DNA from: Candidatus Methylomicrobium oryzae
GTDB lineage: Bacteria; Pseudomonadota; Gammaproteobacteria; Methylococcales; Methylomonadaceae
Direction: 5' to 3'
Length of the DNA: 64,000 nt
Assembly (NCBI RefSeq): GCF_016745425.1
Contig: NZ_JAERVK010000011.1
Location: 124,001-188,000 of the forward strand
Position numbers and translations under genes: made by a program. Shown piece by piece: positions 9,191 through 18,745 of the stretch; position 1 is the stretch's first letter, and each line of letters opens with the position of its first letter. The notes below the pieces were generated by a model. The model was not told where the DNA came from, searched no databases, and was given only the letters and a program-made list of their open reading frames with translations.

Positions 9191-9847
9191 ATGCCGATGC
9201 AGGAAGAACAGATGCGGGCGCACCGGGTTGCGCTCGCGGCGTGTAAAAAATGCCCGCTGATGATCGGCCCGGTGGTCAGCGGCAGTCCGGTATTTTCGCC
9301 GATCCTGCTGATCGGTCAGGCGCCCGGCGACAAGGAAGGCGGCTTCGGGAAGCCGTTCGCCTGGACCGCCGGCAAGACGCTATTCAAATGGTTCGAGCGC
9401 ATCGGGCTGGATGAAGAAACCTTCAGAAGCCGCGTCTATATGGCGGCCGTGTGCCGCTGTTTTCCGGGCAAAAATCCGAAAGGCGGCGACCGCGTGCCGA
9501 GTACGGAGGAAATCGGCAATTGCGCGGGCTGGCTCCAGGCCGAAATCGAACTGCTCAAGCCGGCGTTGATATTGCCGGTCGGCAAGCTCGCGATCAGTCA
9601 GTTGATGGCGGTCGACAAACTGGATCAGGTAATCGGCAGACTGCACGAAGTCACTTTTCACGGCCATCCCGCCGAAGCGATCCCGTTGCCGCATCCGTCC
9701 GGCGCTTCGACCTGGCACAGAAAGGAGCCGGGCATCGGCTTGCTGGAGTCGGCGTTGTTGCTGCTGGAAGCACATCCGGCCTGGCGGCAGGTTCGTGACG
9801 CAGAGCGTCAAGGGCGGCATTCCCACGCCGGAGCGCGGGAACGATGA
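9191..9847 (+). CDS. Uracil-DNA glycosylase family protein with probable 4Fe-4S cluster
   Basis: A 218-residue protein of the UDG superfamily, which flips out and removes uracil or related bases. Motif 1 is GQAPGDKEGGFGKPFAWTAG (residues 42-61) and motif 2 is LPHPSGASTWH (166-176). Four cysteines fit an iron-sulfur cluster: C18, C21 (CKKC), C88 or C90 (VCRC) and C111, as in family 4 and related UDGs. The motif 1 details are not exactly those of family 4 or 5, so the substrate is uncertain. The last 15 or so residues (RQGRHSHAGARER) run into repeat-like DNA and are probably not part of the ancestral protein. Cotranscribed with xthA (3-base gap). Confidence 0.88.
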   Translation: MPMQEEQMRAHRVALAACKKCPLMIGPVVSGSPVFSPILLIGQAPGDKEGGFGKPFAWTAGKTLFKWFERIGLDEETFRSRVYMAAVCRCFPGKNPKGGDRVPSTEEIGNCAGWLQAEIELLKPALILPVGKLAISQLMAVDKLDQVIGRLHEVTFHGHPAEAIPLPHPSGASTWHRKEPGIGLLESALLLLEAHPAWRQVRDAERQGRHSHAGARER

Positions 9848-9881
9848 AACCCATGATTTCCACACGCCGGTGATGCGGGCC

Positions 9882-9912
9882 GTAGGGTACGCTGCGCGTA
9901 CCTTTTTTGTAG
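9882..9912. repeat. Short palindromic repeat, copy A
   Basis: The sequence gtagggtacgctgcgcgtac followed by a T-run lies between the convergent UDG and radC genes. It contains an imperfect palindrome, and a nearly identical inverted copy occurs at 17356-17378 in front of rlmB. The T-run (9902-9908) means it could also end the UDG transcript. Confidence 0.6.
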
Positions 9913-9917
9913 CCGCC

Positions 9918-10592
9918 TCAAATCAACCCGTGCTCCGCAAACGAATACGGCATCCCGTCGCCGATGATGAAATGATCCAGCACCCGGATATCGAATAGCG
10001 CCAAGGCCTGTTTCAATTTCTCGGTGATATGCCGGTCCGCCTGGCTGGGTTCGGCGATGCCCGAAGGATGGTTGTGCGCGAAGATCACGGCCGCCGCGTT
10101 GTGATGCAGCGCTTTTTTCGCGACTTCGCGCGGATACACGGCCGCACCGTCGATCGTGCCTTTGAACAGTTCTTCCAGTTGGATGACCCGGTGCTGGTTG
10201 TCCAGGAACAGGCAGGCGAAGACTTCGTAACTGTAGCCGCGCAATTGTGCGCTCAGATAAGCGCGGGTCGCTTCCGGACTGGTCAAGGCGCTGCCGCGCT
10301 GCAGCACTTCCCGGAAATGCCGCCGCGCCATTTCCATGACCGCCTGCATTTGCGTGTATTTGGCGTCGCCGAGCCCGTTCGCCCGGCAAAAGCGTTGCCG
10401 GTCCGCATCGAGCAGGGCTTTCAGCGAGCCGAAATCGGTCAGCAGTTCGCGCGCAAGATCCACTGCCGATTTGCCGGGCGTACCGGTGCGCAGGAAAATC
10501 GCCAGCAGTTCGGCATCGGTCAGCGCGCCGGCGCCGCGCTGCAGCAATTTTTCCCGCGGCCGGTCTTCCGCCGCCCAGTCTTTGATTCCCAT
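9918..10592 (-). CDS. radC: RadC/YeeS-type JAMM domain protein
   Basis: A 224-residue RadC family member. The N-terminal third has a helix-hairpin-helix-like fold ([20 protein letters not shown]). The C-terminal domain carries a full JAMM metalloprotease-like motif, H173-N-H175-P-S-G followed by D186, so the metal site is intact. Despite its name, a direct role in DNA repair is not established for this family; it is often near coaBC (dfp), as here, where it is divergent from coaBC with a 103-base gap that should hold both promoters. Confidence 0.95.
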   Translation of the reverse strand: MGIKDWAAEDRPREKLLQRGAGALTDAELLAIFLRTGTPGKSAVDLARELLTDFGSLKALLDADRQRFCRANGLGDAKYTQMQAVMEMARRHFREVLQRGSALTSPEATRAYLSAQLRGYSYEVFACLFLDNQHRVIQLEELFKGTIDGAAVYPREVAKKALHHNAAAVIFAHNHPSGIAEPSQADRHITEKLKQALALFDIRVLDHFIIGDGMPYSFAEHGLI

Positions 10593-10695
10593 GAAGTATT
10601 CCTCTTTTCGGTAAAAAGCGATACAGTTTAGATGTTAAGCATAGAAGAATTCGCCCATCCTTGCCATAATGCGGCTTTTATCAACGCTACCCGGT

Positions 10696-11901
10696 ATGAG
10701 CGAACCGAAACGAATTTTATTGGGCGTCAGCGGCGGCATTGCCGCCTATAAAGCGGCGGAGCTGGTGCGATTGCTGCGCAAAGATGGGGCGGAAGTGCGG
10801 GTTGCGATGACGCGGGCGGCTGCCCAATTCGTCACGCCGCTGACGTTTCAGGCCTTGTCCGGCAATCCGGTGCATACCGACCTGCTGGATGCCGAAAGCG
10901 AAAATGCGATGGACCATATCAGCCTGGCGCGCTGGGCCGATCGAATGGTCATCGCGCCGGCGACAGCCAACCTGATCGCGAAACTGAGCCACGGCCTGGC
11001 CGACGACCTGCTGACGACGCTGTACCTGGCCGCGACTTGCCCCGTGTATGTCGCTCCGGCGATGAATCAGGCGATGTGGGGCAAGCCGGTAACCCAGGAG
11101 AATGTTGCGGCATTGCAACGGCACGGCGTGCGCCTGATCGGTCCCGCCCAAGGCGAGCAGGCCTGCGGCGAAACCGGTTTCGGGCGGATGTCGGAACCGC
11201 AGGCTATCTGCAACGCGCTGCTGGGCGACCCGGCCGAACGGTCCCTGCAGGGCATGAAAGTCCTGATCAGTGCCGGACCGACGCGCGAGCCCCTGGATCC
11301 GGTGCGCTACATCACCAACCGCAGTTCAGGCAAGATGGGCTATGCGCTGGCCGAGGCGGCGAGAGAGATGGGCGCAAGCGTCATACTCGTTTCCGGGCCG
11401 ACGCAGTTGCCGCCACCGGCACAGGTCGATCTCGTGCGCGTCGAAACGGCCGCCGAGATGTACGCAGCGGTTATCGCCCGCGCCGAAGCCGTGGATATTT
11501 ATATCGGCGCTGCGGCGGTCGCCGATTACACCCCTGTCGAAGCGCAGCCCGAAAAGATCAAGAAACAGGGCGATACGACCACTCTGGTGCTGAGCAAAAC
11601 CCGGGACATCCTGGCCGAAGTGGCCGCCCTGGAGAAACGCCCCTTTACGGTCGGCTTTGCAGCCGAAACGGCCGATCTGGAAGCTTACGCGCTGGACAAA
11701 CTGGCGCGCAAAAACCTCGACATGATCGCGGCAAATTGGGTCGGGCAGGCAGAAGGCGGCTTCGACAGCGACCGGAACGCACTGGAAGTTTTCTGGAAAG
11801 GCGGCCGCAAAACGCTGGCGATGACCGATAAAAAGTGCCTGGCCGACCGGCTGACCGCCTTGATTGCAGAAAGGCTGCAAGCAGGCGTTGTGGCCCATTA
11901 A
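10696..11901 (+). CDS. coaBC: Phosphopantothenoylcysteine decarboxylase / phosphopantothenate-cysteine ligase
   Basis: A bifunctional coenzyme A enzyme of 401 residues. The N-terminal CoaC half binds FMN (KRILLGVSGGIAAYKAAELV; catalytic His in NAMDHISLARWAD; APAMNQAMW), and the C-terminal CoaB half carries ISAGPTREPLDPVRYITNRS, SSGKMGYALA and the AAVADY and KIKKQ motifs. I start at ATG 10696 (MSEPKR), not at the in-frame ATG 10669, because the family begins there and the extra nine residues have no counterpart. It makes 4'-phosphopantetheine from phosphopantothenate, cysteine and CTP. Confidence 0.96.
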   Translation: MSEPKRILLGVSGGIAAYKAAELVRLLRKDGAEVRVAMTRAAAQFVTPLTFQALSGNPVHTDLLDAESENAMDHISLARWADRMVIAPATANLIAKLSHGLADDLLTTLYLAATCPVYVAPAMNQAMWGKPVTQENVAALQRHGVRLIGPAQGEQACGETGFGRMSEPQAICNALLGDPAERSLQGMKVLISAGPTREPLDPVRYITNRSSGKMGYALAEAAREMGASVILVSGPTQLPPPAQVDLVRVETAAEMYAAVIARAEAVDIYIGAAAVADYTPVEAQPEKIKKQGDTTTLVLSKTRDILAEVAALEKRPFTVGFAAETADLEAYALDKLARKNLDMIAANWVGQAEGGFDSDRNALEVFWKGGRKTLAMTDKKCLADRLTALIAERLQAGVVAH

Positions 11902-12010
11902 GGGGAATTTCGGTTTTTTATTGAAATGGATAAGCTAATCTTCTATCCTGACTTGGCTTCGAGTTGAAGCCGTTCCATAAAACTCGGTTGTTCATGCCCG
12001 TTCCAGATAC

Positions 12011-12015
12011 AGGAG
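12011..12015 (+). promoter_or_regulatory. Ribosome-binding site deciding the pntA start
   Basis: AGGAG five bases before ATG 12021. It selects this ATG over the in-frame ATG at 11964, which has no such site and would add 19 residues absent from PntA proteins. Confidence 0.8.
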
Positions 12016-12020
12016 ACTCT

Positions 12021-13592
12021 ATGAAGATTGGTGTACCGAAAGAAATTCATCAAGGCGAGAAGCGCGTCGCGCTGACGCCCGAAACCGCCGAACAAATCAT
12101 GAAACTGGGTTTTTCGGTCTGTATCGAAAAAGGGGCGGGACAAGGAGCGGATATTTCGGACGAGGCTTACAAGGAAGCCGGGGTTGAAATCGTCGACGAC
12201 GCGAAATCGTTGTGGAAGCATTCCGACATCGTGATGAAAGTCAGGGCGCCGGAGCGCCACCCTGAATTGGCGATAGACGAAACCGATCTGCTACCGGAAG
12301 GCGGCCGCCTGCTCAGCTTTATCTGGCCGGCGCAAAACGAGGCGCTGATGCAGAAACTGGCCGGCAAAGGCTCGACCGTACTGGCGATGGACAGCGTACC
12401 CAGAATCTCCCGGGCGCAAAAACTCGACGCGCTGAGCTCGATGGCGAATATCGCGGGCTACCGGGCCGTGATCGAGGCCGCTCAGCACTTCGGCCGTTTC
12501 TTCACCGGCCAGATCACCGCGGCCGGCAAGATTCCTCCTGCGAGGGTGCTGGTGATCGGCGCCGGGGTGGCGGGGCTTGCCGCGATCGGGGCCGCGAAAG
12601 GGATGGGGGCGATCGTCCGCGCTTTCGATACGCGCCCCGAAGTGAAGGAACAGATCGAGAGTATGGACGCCGAATTTTTAATGCTCGATTTCAAGGAGGA
12701 AGGATCCGGCACCGGCGGCTATGCGAAAACGATGTCGAAGGAATTCATCGAGGCGGAGATGGCCCTGTTCGCCCGCCAGGCGATGGAGGTGGACATCATC
12801 ATTACGACCGCGCTGATTCCCGGCAAGCCGGCCCCCGAGCTGATTACAAAGGGCATGGTCGAATCGATGAAGCCGGGCAGCGTGATCGTCGATTTGGCCG
12901 CCGAGCAGGGCGGCAACTGCGCGCTGACCGAAAAAGACAAGGTAGTGGTCAAGCACGGCGTTACGATCATCGGCTACACCAATCTGCCGAGTCGGCTGGC
13001 GAACCAGTCCAGCCAGTTGTATGCGACGAACCTCAGGCATTTGCTGACCGAACTGAGCCCGGAAAAGAACGGCGAGATTAACGTAAACATGGACGATGAA
13101 GTGATACGCGGCGCGACCGTGATCAAGGAAGGCAAAATTACCTGGCCGCCGCCGGCACCGAAATTGTCGGCCGCGCCCGCGCCGCAGACCGAAGCACCGG
13201 CCAATCCGGGGGTGGCGGAAAAAACCAAGCCCAATCACCGCCTGATTCCGCCGGCGGTCAGGCCGTTCATTCCGCTGGTGCTGGGCGGTCTCGCGCTTTA
13301 CGGACTCGGCAGCGTTGCGCCGGTGTCGTTCATGTCGCATTTCACCGTGTTCGTATTGGCCTGCTTCGTCGGCTACCAGGTAATCTGGAACGTGACGCCG
13401 GCGCTGCATACGCCGTTGATGAGCGTGACCAATGCGATCAGCGGCATCATCGTGATCGGTGCATTGGTCCAGGTTTCCGCGCCGGCGATCACGATCAGCG
13501 TCTTGGCCGGCCTGGCGATCCTGATTGCTTCGATCAATATCGCGGGCGGCTTTTTGGTAACCCGGCGCATGCTCGAAATGTTCAGAAAATAA
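12021..13592 (+). CDS. pntA: NAD(P) transhydrogenase subunit alpha
   Basis: A 523-residue alpha subunit of the proton-translocating transhydrogenase, which uses the proton gradient to reduce NADP+ with NADH. It has the catalytic NAD-binding domain I at residues 1-380 ([38 protein letters not shown] Rossmann loop) and, after an Ala/Pro linker, four transmembrane helices from about residue 415 ([16 protein letters not shown] onward). This is the E. coli arrangement, in which domain I and the alpha membrane helices are one chain. pntB follows after 18 bases. In methylotroph-like metabolism it would supply NADPH for biosynthesis. Confidence 0.97.
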   Translation: MKIGVPKEIHQGEKRVALTPETAEQIMKLGFSVCIEKGAGQGADISDEAYKEAGVEIVDDAKSLWKHSDIVMKVRAPERHPELAIDETDLLPEGGRLLSFIWPAQNEALMQKLAGKGSTVLAMDSVPRISRAQKLDALSSMANIAGYRAVIEAAQHFGRFFTGQITAAGKIPPARVLVIGAGVAGLAAIGAAKGMGAIVRAFDTRPEVKEQIESMDAEFLMLDFKEEGSGTGGYAKTMSKEFIEAEMALFARQAMEVDIIITTALIPGKPAPELITKGMVESMKPGSVIVDLAAEQGGNCALTEKDKVVVKHGVTIIGYTNLPSRLANQSSQLYATNLRHLLTELSPEKNGEINVNMDDEVIRGATVIKEGKITWPPPAPKLSAAPAPQTEAPANPGVAEKTKPNHRLIPPAVRPFIPLVLGGLALYGLGSVAPVSFMSHFTVFVLACFVGYQVIWNVTPALHTPLMSVTNAISGIIVIGALVQVSAPAITISVLAGLAILIASINIAGGFLVTRRMLEMFRK

Positions 13593-13610
13593 GAAGAATA
13601 AGGAAAAACC

Positions 13611-15002
13611 ATGTCTCAAAGTTTAGTCACAATGTCTTACATTGCCGCGACGGTACTGTTCATTTTGAGTTTGAGCGGACTCAGCAATCAGGAAACCGCG
13701 CGGCGCGGCAACTATTACGGCATGCTCGGCATGGCGATCGCGATCGTCGCGACCGTTATGAGCGGTTCGGTCACCGCGTATGCGATTTTGCTTTCTGCAT
13801 TGCTGTTCGGCGGCGCGATCGGCTTCAAGGCCGCGAAAGAAGTCGAGATGACGCAAATGCCCGAGCTGGTCGCGATCATGCACAGCCTGGTCGGGATGGC
13901 CGCGGTGTTGGTCGGTTATGCGAATTTCATGGACGAAAGCAGCTCCTTGACCGGCATCGAAAAGACGATCCATGAAGTCGAGATCTATGTCGGGATTCTG
14001 ATCGGTGCGGTGACTTTTTCGGGGTCGGTGATCGCGTTCGGCAAATTGAGCGGCCGGATCGACGGCAAGCCGATGCTGTTGCCGGCCCGCCACTGGCTGA
14101 ATCTGGGCCTGTTGGTCGCCGTCATTTATTTCGGTTACTTATTTTTACAGCAAGCCGAAACCGGCGGCGGTACCCTGCCTTTGGTGGTGATGACCGCAAT
14201 CTCGCTCGCGTTCGGCGTGCACATGGTGATGGCGATCGGCGGCGCTGATATGCCGGTCGTGGTGTCGATGCTGAACAGCTACTCAGGATGGGCTGCCGCC
14301 GCGACCGGTTTCATGCTGAGCAATGATCTGTTGATCGTGACCGGCGCATTGGTCGGCAGCAGCGGCGCGATCCTGAGCTACATCATGTGTCGGGCGATGA
14401 ACCGCAACTTCGTCAGCGTGATCGCCGGCGGCTTCGGCACCGGCACGGGTGGCCCGGCGGCGGTCGTCGAAGGCGACGTGCAGCCGATCGACGCGGAGGA
14501 AACCGCGCAGCAACTCCTGGCCGCGAAAAACATCATGATCATTCCGGGCTACGGGATGGCGGTTGCGCAGGCGCAGCATACGGTCAATGAAATCACCAAG
14601 ATTTTGCGCGAAAAGGGCAAGAAAGTCCGTTTTGGCATCCATCCGGTCGCAGGAAGAATGCCCGGCCACATGAACGTGCTGCTGGCCGAAGCGAAGGTGC
14701 CGTACGACATCGTCTACGAAATGGACGAAATCAACGAAGATTTTCCGAATGTCGACATTACGATGGTGATCGGTGCGAATGACATCGTGAATCCGTCCGC
14801 GCTCGACGATCCGAACAGCCCGATCGCCGGGATGCCGGTGCTGGAATGCTGGAAAGGCGGCACGACGATCGCGATGAAGCGCAGCATGGCGTCCGGCTAC
14901 GCGGGCGTCGGCAATCCGCTGTTCGTGATGGACAATACCCGAATGTTGTTCGGCGATGCGAACGACAGGCTGCAGGCGGTATTGAAGGCGCTCAGGAGTT
15001 GA
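13611..15002 (+). CDS. pntB: NAD(P) transhydrogenase subunit beta
   Basis: A 463-residue beta subunit that pairs with PntA. The first 270 residues hold about nine membrane helices ([38 protein letters not shown]), and the C-terminal 190 residues are the NADP-binding domain III ([47 protein letters not shown]). Both the H-L-V-G-M proton channel helix and the NADP loops are intact. It ends 5 bases before a long perfect inverted repeat that separates it from convergent mutL. Confidence 0.97.
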   Translation: MSQSLVTMSYIAATVLFILSLSGLSNQETARRGNYYGMLGMAIAIVATVMSGSVTAYAILLSALLFGGAIGFKAAKEVEMTQMPELVAIMHSLVGMAAVLVGYANFMDESSSLTGIEKTIHEVEIYVGILIGAVTFSGSVIAFGKLSGRIDGKPMLLPARHWLNLGLLVAVIYFGYLFLQQAETGGGTLPLVVMTAISLAFGVHMVMAIGGADMPVVVSMLNSYSGWAAAATGFMLSNDLLIVTGALVGSSGAILSYIMCRAMNRNFVSVIAGGFGTGTGGPAAVVEGDVQPIDAEETAQQLLAAKNIMIIPGYGMAVAQAQHTVNEITKILREKGKKVRFGIHPVAGRMPGHMNVLLAEAKVPYDIVYEMDEINEDFPNVDITMVIGANDIVNPSALDDPNSPIAGMPVLECWKGGTTIAMKRSMASGYAGVGNPLFVMDNTRMLFGDANDRLQAVLKALRS

Positions 15003-15006
15003 TGTT

Positions 15007-15091
15007 GTAGGCTGGGTTGGAGCGATAGCGCAAACCCAGCGCATTTTTACCTTGAATGCCGGGTTTGCGCTATCGCTCCAACCCAGCCTAC
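15007..15091. repeat. 31-bp perfect inverted repeat between convergent pntB and mutL
   Basis: Arms at 15007-15037 and 15061-15091 are exact reverse complements around a 23-base loop. Transcribed from either side it would form a very stable hairpin. It sits exactly between the two stop codons, so it may act as a bidirectional terminator. Its gtaggctgggtt...aacccagcctac form resembles the mobile REP-type palindromes found elsewhere in this window. Confidence 0.9.
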
Positions 15092-15095
15092 CTAG

Positions 15096-16925
15096 TTATT
15101 GACCGCGCATAAAAAACCTGTCCAGTTCCTGGGTCGATAACTCAACCCAGGTCGGACGGCCGTGATTGCACTGGCCGCTGCGTTCGGTTTCTTCCATATC
15201 CCTGAGCAATGCATTCATCTCGCCGACGGTCAGCCGCCGGTGCGCCCTGATCGATCCGTGGCAGGCCATTGTTGCCAGGAGCGCATGGGTGCGCTGCTGC
15301 ACGCGCTGGCTGGTGCCGTGTTCGGACAGGTCGGCTAGCACGTCGCGCAGCAGTGTTTCGGCATCGCATCCGGCCAACAGGGCCGGCAGCGAGCGCAAAA
15401 CCAGCGTTTCGGGGCCTGATCGGTTTACTTCGAGGCCCAACGAGGCGAAATAGTCGTGCGACTGTTCGGCGATGTCCGCTTCGCGCGAAGTGACCAGGAT
15501 CTTGATCGGCAGCAGCAGCGGCTGCTGCGCGACCGCCCCTTGTTCATATTGCTTCTTCAACCGCTCGTAACTGACCCGTTCGTGCGCGGCGTGCGCATCG
15601 ACCAGGATCACGCCGTGCGGCGTCTCCGACAGAATATAGATATTATGCAGATGCGCGACCGCGAAGCCCAGCGGTGGAATGTCTTTTTTTTCCGGTTCGG
15701 TTGCGGGCGGCACCGTTGGAGCCGGCAGCGTTTGCGCTGATGCAGGAGGGTGTAGCGCTCCGTAAGCTCGGATTTCTTCCTGCACAGACAGCGGTAGCGT
15801 CGCTTGCTCCGGCGGGCGCGGTTGAAAAGGCGGCGGCCGGCGTTCCGGCATCTGCCGAATCTGGTCGGGTGCTGCGGCCGGCGAGTCAATAACAGGAAGG
15901 GTAACGACGTTTTGCTGCTGGCCCGGGCGGACTTCGGCCAGCGAGCGGTGCAGCGCGCTGAACAGAAAGTCGTGCACCAGCCGGCCTTCCCGAAAGCGGA
16001 CTTCGAGCTTGGCCGGATGCGCGTTCACGTCGACCAGCGCCGGATCGAGCGCCAGATACAGCACGAATACCGGCTGGCGGCCGTGGTAGAGCACGTCCTG
16101 ATAGGCCTGCTTGACCGCATGCGCAATCAGCTTGTCCTTGATCAGGCGGCCGTTCACGTAGAAAAACTGCATGTCCGGCTGGCTGCGCGAAAAAGTCGGA
16201 AGTCCTACCCAGCCGGTCAGCTCCAGTCCGGACGAAGCAAAATCGATCTTCACGCATTGCTCGATGAAGGCCGAACCGCAGATGCCGGCGACTCGTTTTT
16301 CCTGTTCGGCCGGCGTTTCGGCCGGTTTCAGGTTCAGGATTTCTTTCTGGTTGTGCGTGAGCCGGAAGCCGATGTCGAAACGGCTCAGCGCCATCCGCTC
16401 GACCAGCGTCTGGATGTGCTCGAATTCGGTTTTTTCGGATTTCAGGAATTTGCGGCGCGCCGGGGTATTGTAAAACAGGTCGCGCACGTCGACCGTGGTG
16501 CCTTGGGGGTGCGGATCGGGCTGAGGGTCGAAGTCGCGCTCGGTGCCGTCGGCGGCGACCCGCCATGCGCAGCTGCTGCCCTCGGTCCGGGAAATCAGCG
16601 TCAGGCGCGCGACCGAGCTGATGCTCGGCAGCGCCTCGCCGCGAAAGCCCATGCTGGCGACGTGTTCGAGGTCTCCCAGCGTCGAAATCTTGCTGGTCGC
16701 ATGCCGCGACAGCGCCAGCGGCAGGTCGTCCTTGTCGATCCCCCAGCCGTCGTCGCGGATCCGGATCAGCCGCGCGCCGCCCTGTTCGATGTCGATCTGG
16801 ATTTGCCGCGCGCCCGCGTCGAAGCTGTTTTCGACCAGTTCCTTGACCACCGACGAGGGCCGCTCGACCACTTCGCCCGCCGCGATCTGGTTGACGAGCT
16901 GGGTTGGGAGTAAATGAATGCGCAT
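15096..16925 (-). CDS. mutL: DNA mismatch repair protein MutL
   Basis: A 609-residue MutL. The N-terminal GHKL ATPase domain has all its boxes (NSFDAGARQI; RIRDDGWGID; SMGFRGEALPSI). A Pro-rich linker of about 80 residues (330-415) leads to the C-terminal dimerisation domain. This contains DAHAAHERVSYE, a form of the DQHAxxExxxxE endonuclease motif with the Q replaced by A but the metal-ligand D, H and E residues present, and QCNHGRPTW, another metal-site motif. It may therefore be a nicking MutL, unlike the E. coli protein. Convergent with pntB. Confidence 0.96.
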   Translation of the reverse strand: MRIHLLPTQLVNQIAAGEVVERPSSVVKELVENSFDAGARQIQIDIEQGGARLIRIRDDGWGIDKDDLPLALSRHATSKISTLGDLEHVASMGFRGEALPSISSVARLTLISRTEGSSCAWRVAADGTERDFDPQPDPHPQGTTVDVRDLFYNTPARRKFLKSEKTEFEHIQTLVERMALSRFDIGFRLTHNQKEILNLKPAETPAEQEKRVAGICGSAFIEQCVKIDFASSGLELTGWVGLPTFSRSQPDMQFFYVNGRLIKDKLIAHAVKQAYQDVLYHGRQPVFVLYLALDPALVDVNAHPAKLEVRFREGRLVHDFLFSALHRSLAEVRPGQQQNVVTLPVIDSPAAAPDQIRQMPERRPPPFQPRPPEQATLPLSVQEEIRAYGALHPPASAQTLPAPTVPPATEPEKKDIPPLGFAVAHLHNIYILSETPHGVILVDAHAAHERVSYERLKKQYEQGAVAQQPLLLPIKILVTSREADIAEQSHDYFASLGLEVNRSGPETLVLRSLPALLAGCDAETLLRDVLADLSEHGTSQRVQQRTHALLATMACHGSIRAHRRLTVGEMNALLRDMEETERSGQCNHGRPTWVELSTQELDRFFMRGQ

Positions 16926-17220
16926 CCGCGTATTTTCAAAAAGCCTTATTTTACCGTCGATCGGGCCGAAAGCGTAGAACAGTCGCCCGAATCAAGGCCG
17001 TGCTGATATAATTACCGGATTTTCGGGTAGGATACCCTCGACTGCATGGGCAGAGATTTGCTCCTCGGCAATAGGGCTCCTGGATTGTCTACTTCCTGCC
17101 TCCCTGCAGCCGTCGACAACCGCTCCCTGCGTTGTCCTACCTCCTGGAGTCGTGCAATCGCTGCATTCACGTCCTCCCTGGCGTTCCTGCAGGCGGTACC
17201 AGCCCAAGGAAGGGCGAGGG

Positions 17221-17294
17221 AGATCGCGTCGGGAACAAGCGATCGACGCCCCCAGGGAGGGGGAAGGTAGATCGCGTCGGGAACACGCGATCGA
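17221..17294. repeat. Tandem direct repeat with 48-bp period
   Basis: A 26-base unit beginning agatcgcgtcgggaacaa occurs at 17221-17246 and again at 17269-17294 with one difference, giving a 48-base spacing. Each unit is itself partly palindromic (gatcgcg...cgcgatc in the second copy). The purine-rich bases in front of each unit are also similar, so the true repeat is longer than the marked core. Confidence 0.75.
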
Positions 17295-17355
17295 GGGCAA
17301 CGCATGGAGCAGTTGCCGAGTGCGTACCTTTTTCTTTGACAAGCCATAAATATTT

Positions 17356-17378
17356 AAGGTACGCGTAGCGTACCCTAC
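17356..17378. repeat. Short palindromic repeat, copy B
   Basis: aaggtacgcgtagcgtacc plus ctac, the reverse complement (with two or three changes) of the repeat at 9882-9912. It ends six bases before the rlmB start codon region, so it may shape the 5' end of the rlmB-ccm transcript. Confidence 0.6.
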
Positions 17379-17384
17379 GACTTG

Positions 17385-18128
17385 ATGAAATTAAGCAAAA
17401 TCTTCGGCCTGCATGCCGTGCAATCGGCTTTACAGTATTCGCCGAACAAAATCACCCAGGCCTGGATCGACGGGCAACGGCAGGACCAGCGACTGGTGCG
17501 GGCGCTCGACGAGCTGGAAGCGCTCGGCATCCGGCCCGAGAAAACCGACCGCAAGCGGCTTGACCGCTTCGCGGAAGGGGGACAGCATCAGGGCATCGTG
17601 ATCGAAGTCGAATTGCCCGGCGAACTCTCGGAATCCGCGTTGAAGGATGCGGTGCAGAATCTGGATTCGCCGGCGCTGTTCCTGGTCCTCGACCAGGTAC
17701 AGGACCCGCACAACCTCGGCGCCTGCCTGCGGACCGCCGACGCCACCGGCGTGCACGGCGTGATCGTCACCAAGGACAATGCGGCCGGAATTACCCCGAC
17801 CGTTTGCAAGGTGGCGAGCGGCGCCGCCGAAACGGTGCCGGTCTATCAGGTGACCAATCTGGCCCGCACGCTGCGCTGGTTGAAGGACCAGGGCATCTGG
17901 GTGTTCGGTGCGGCCGGCGACACCGCGCAGAGCGCCTATCGATCCGATTTCACCGTGCCGATGGCGTTGGTCGTCGGTGCGGAAGGCAAAGGGCTCCGGC
18001 GCCTGACCCAGGAAGCCTGCGACATGCTGGTTGCACTACCGATGCGGGGCAGCGTCGAAAGCCTGAATTTGTCGGTCGCGACCGGGGTGCTGTTGTACGA
18101 AGTACTGCGCCAGCGGATGAAAGGATGA
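17385..18128 (+). CDS. rlmB: 23S rRNA (guanosine-2251-2'-O)-methyltransferase
   Basis: A 247-residue SpoU-family methyltransferase that methylates G2251 in the peptidyl-transferase P loop. The N-terminal substrate-binding domain (IFGLHAVQSALQY) is followed by the knotted catalytic domain with motif 1 (DQVQDPHNLGACLRTADATG), motif 2 (LVVGAEGKGLRRLT) and motif 3 (LPMRGSVESLNLSVATGVLLYE). A TTG directly precedes ATG 17385 in frame; I choose the ATG. Its stop overlaps the ccmA start as ATGA, so it heads the same transcript as the ccm genes, an unusual partner for cytochrome assembly. Confidence 0.95.
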   Translation: MKLSKIFGLHAVQSALQYSPNKITQAWIDGQRQDQRLVRALDELEALGIRPEKTDRKRLDRFAEGGQHQGIVIEVELPGELSESALKDAVQNLDSPALFLVLDQVQDPHNLGACLRTADATGVHGVIVTKDNAAGITPTVCKVASGAAETVPVYQVTNLARTLRWLKDQGIWVFGAAGDTAQSAYRSDFTVPMALVVGAEGKGLRRLTQEACDMLVALPMRGSVESLNLSVATGVLLYEVLRQRMKG

Positions 18129-18745
18129 CGATAAAACCGGTCACGCTGACCGGCGAACGGCTGAGCTGCATCCGCGACGACCGCGTCCTGTTCAAAGAGC
18201 TCAATTTCACCCTGCCTGAAGGACAAGTTTTATTGCTCGAAGGCAAGAACGGCAGCGGTAAAACGTCGCTGCTGCGGATTTTGTGCGGTTTTCGCGAGGC
18301 CGATGCGGGACGGGTGCTGTGGTGCGGCGAAGAAATCGACGACAGCCGCTATTATGCGGACATGGCCTATGTCGGTCATCTGGATGGAATCAAGAAGGAA
18401 CTGACCGTGCTCGAAAATCTGAATGTATCGCTCGCGCTGGGCCGTCCCGGCCGCTATTCGATCTTTGATGCGCTGGAGAAGGTGCATCTGGCGGGCTACG
18501 ACGACGTGCCTGCGCAGAGCCTGTCCGCCGGTCAGAAACGGCGGCTGTCGCTGGCACGGCTGTTGATCACTCACAATCAACTATGGATTCTGGACGAGCC
18601 GTTCACCTCGCTCGATAAGGCCGGTATCGCGCTGATCGAATCGTTGATGCGCGAACACTGCGCCGCCGGCGGCATGATTGTTTTGACTTCGCACCACGAC
18701 ATTGACCTGCACGATGCGCTCGTGCAGCGGATTTATTTATCCTGA
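18125..18745 (+). CDS. ccmA: Heme exporter ATP-binding protein CcmA
   Basis: A 206-residue ABC ATPase of System I cytochrome c maturation. Walker A is GKNGSGKTS, the ABC signature is LSAGQKRRLSLARLL and Walker B is LWILDEPF. With CcmB, CcmC and CcmD it releases holo-CcmE from CcmC using ATP. Start at 18125 overlaps the rlmB stop; its own stop shares one base with the ccmB start (TGATG). Confidence 0.96.
   Translation: MTIKPVTLTGERLSCIRDDRVLFKELNFTLPEGQVLLLEGKNGSGKTSLLRILCGFREADAGRVLWCGEEIDDSRYYADMAYVGHLDGIKKELTVLENLNVSLALGRPGRYSIFDALEKVHLAGYDDVPAQSLSAGQKRRLSLARLLITHNQLWILDEPFTSLDKAGIALIESLMREHCAAGGMIVLTSHHDIDLHDALVQRIYLS

Larger units (their letters stand above)
16926..17381. other. Repeat-rich intergenic region between mutL and rlmB
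   Basis: About 456 bases between divergent genes. The frames that cross it (for example 16992-17342 minus) translate into Arg/Ser/Pro-rich low-complexity text with an internal repeat (SIACSRRDLP twice) and show no family, so I treat them as non-coding repeat DNA. The region holds a tandem repeat and a palindromic repeat listed separately. Confidence 0.6.

Noticed and set aside
15804-16913. 369-residue frame opposite mutL
   Set aside because: Antisense shadow of mutL; His/Arg/Asp-rich text typical of such shadows.
16992-17342. 116-residue frame with an internal protein repeat upstream of rlmB
   Set aside because: The protein repeat only reflects the 48-bp DNA tandem repeat; other frames over the same DNA are equally open.
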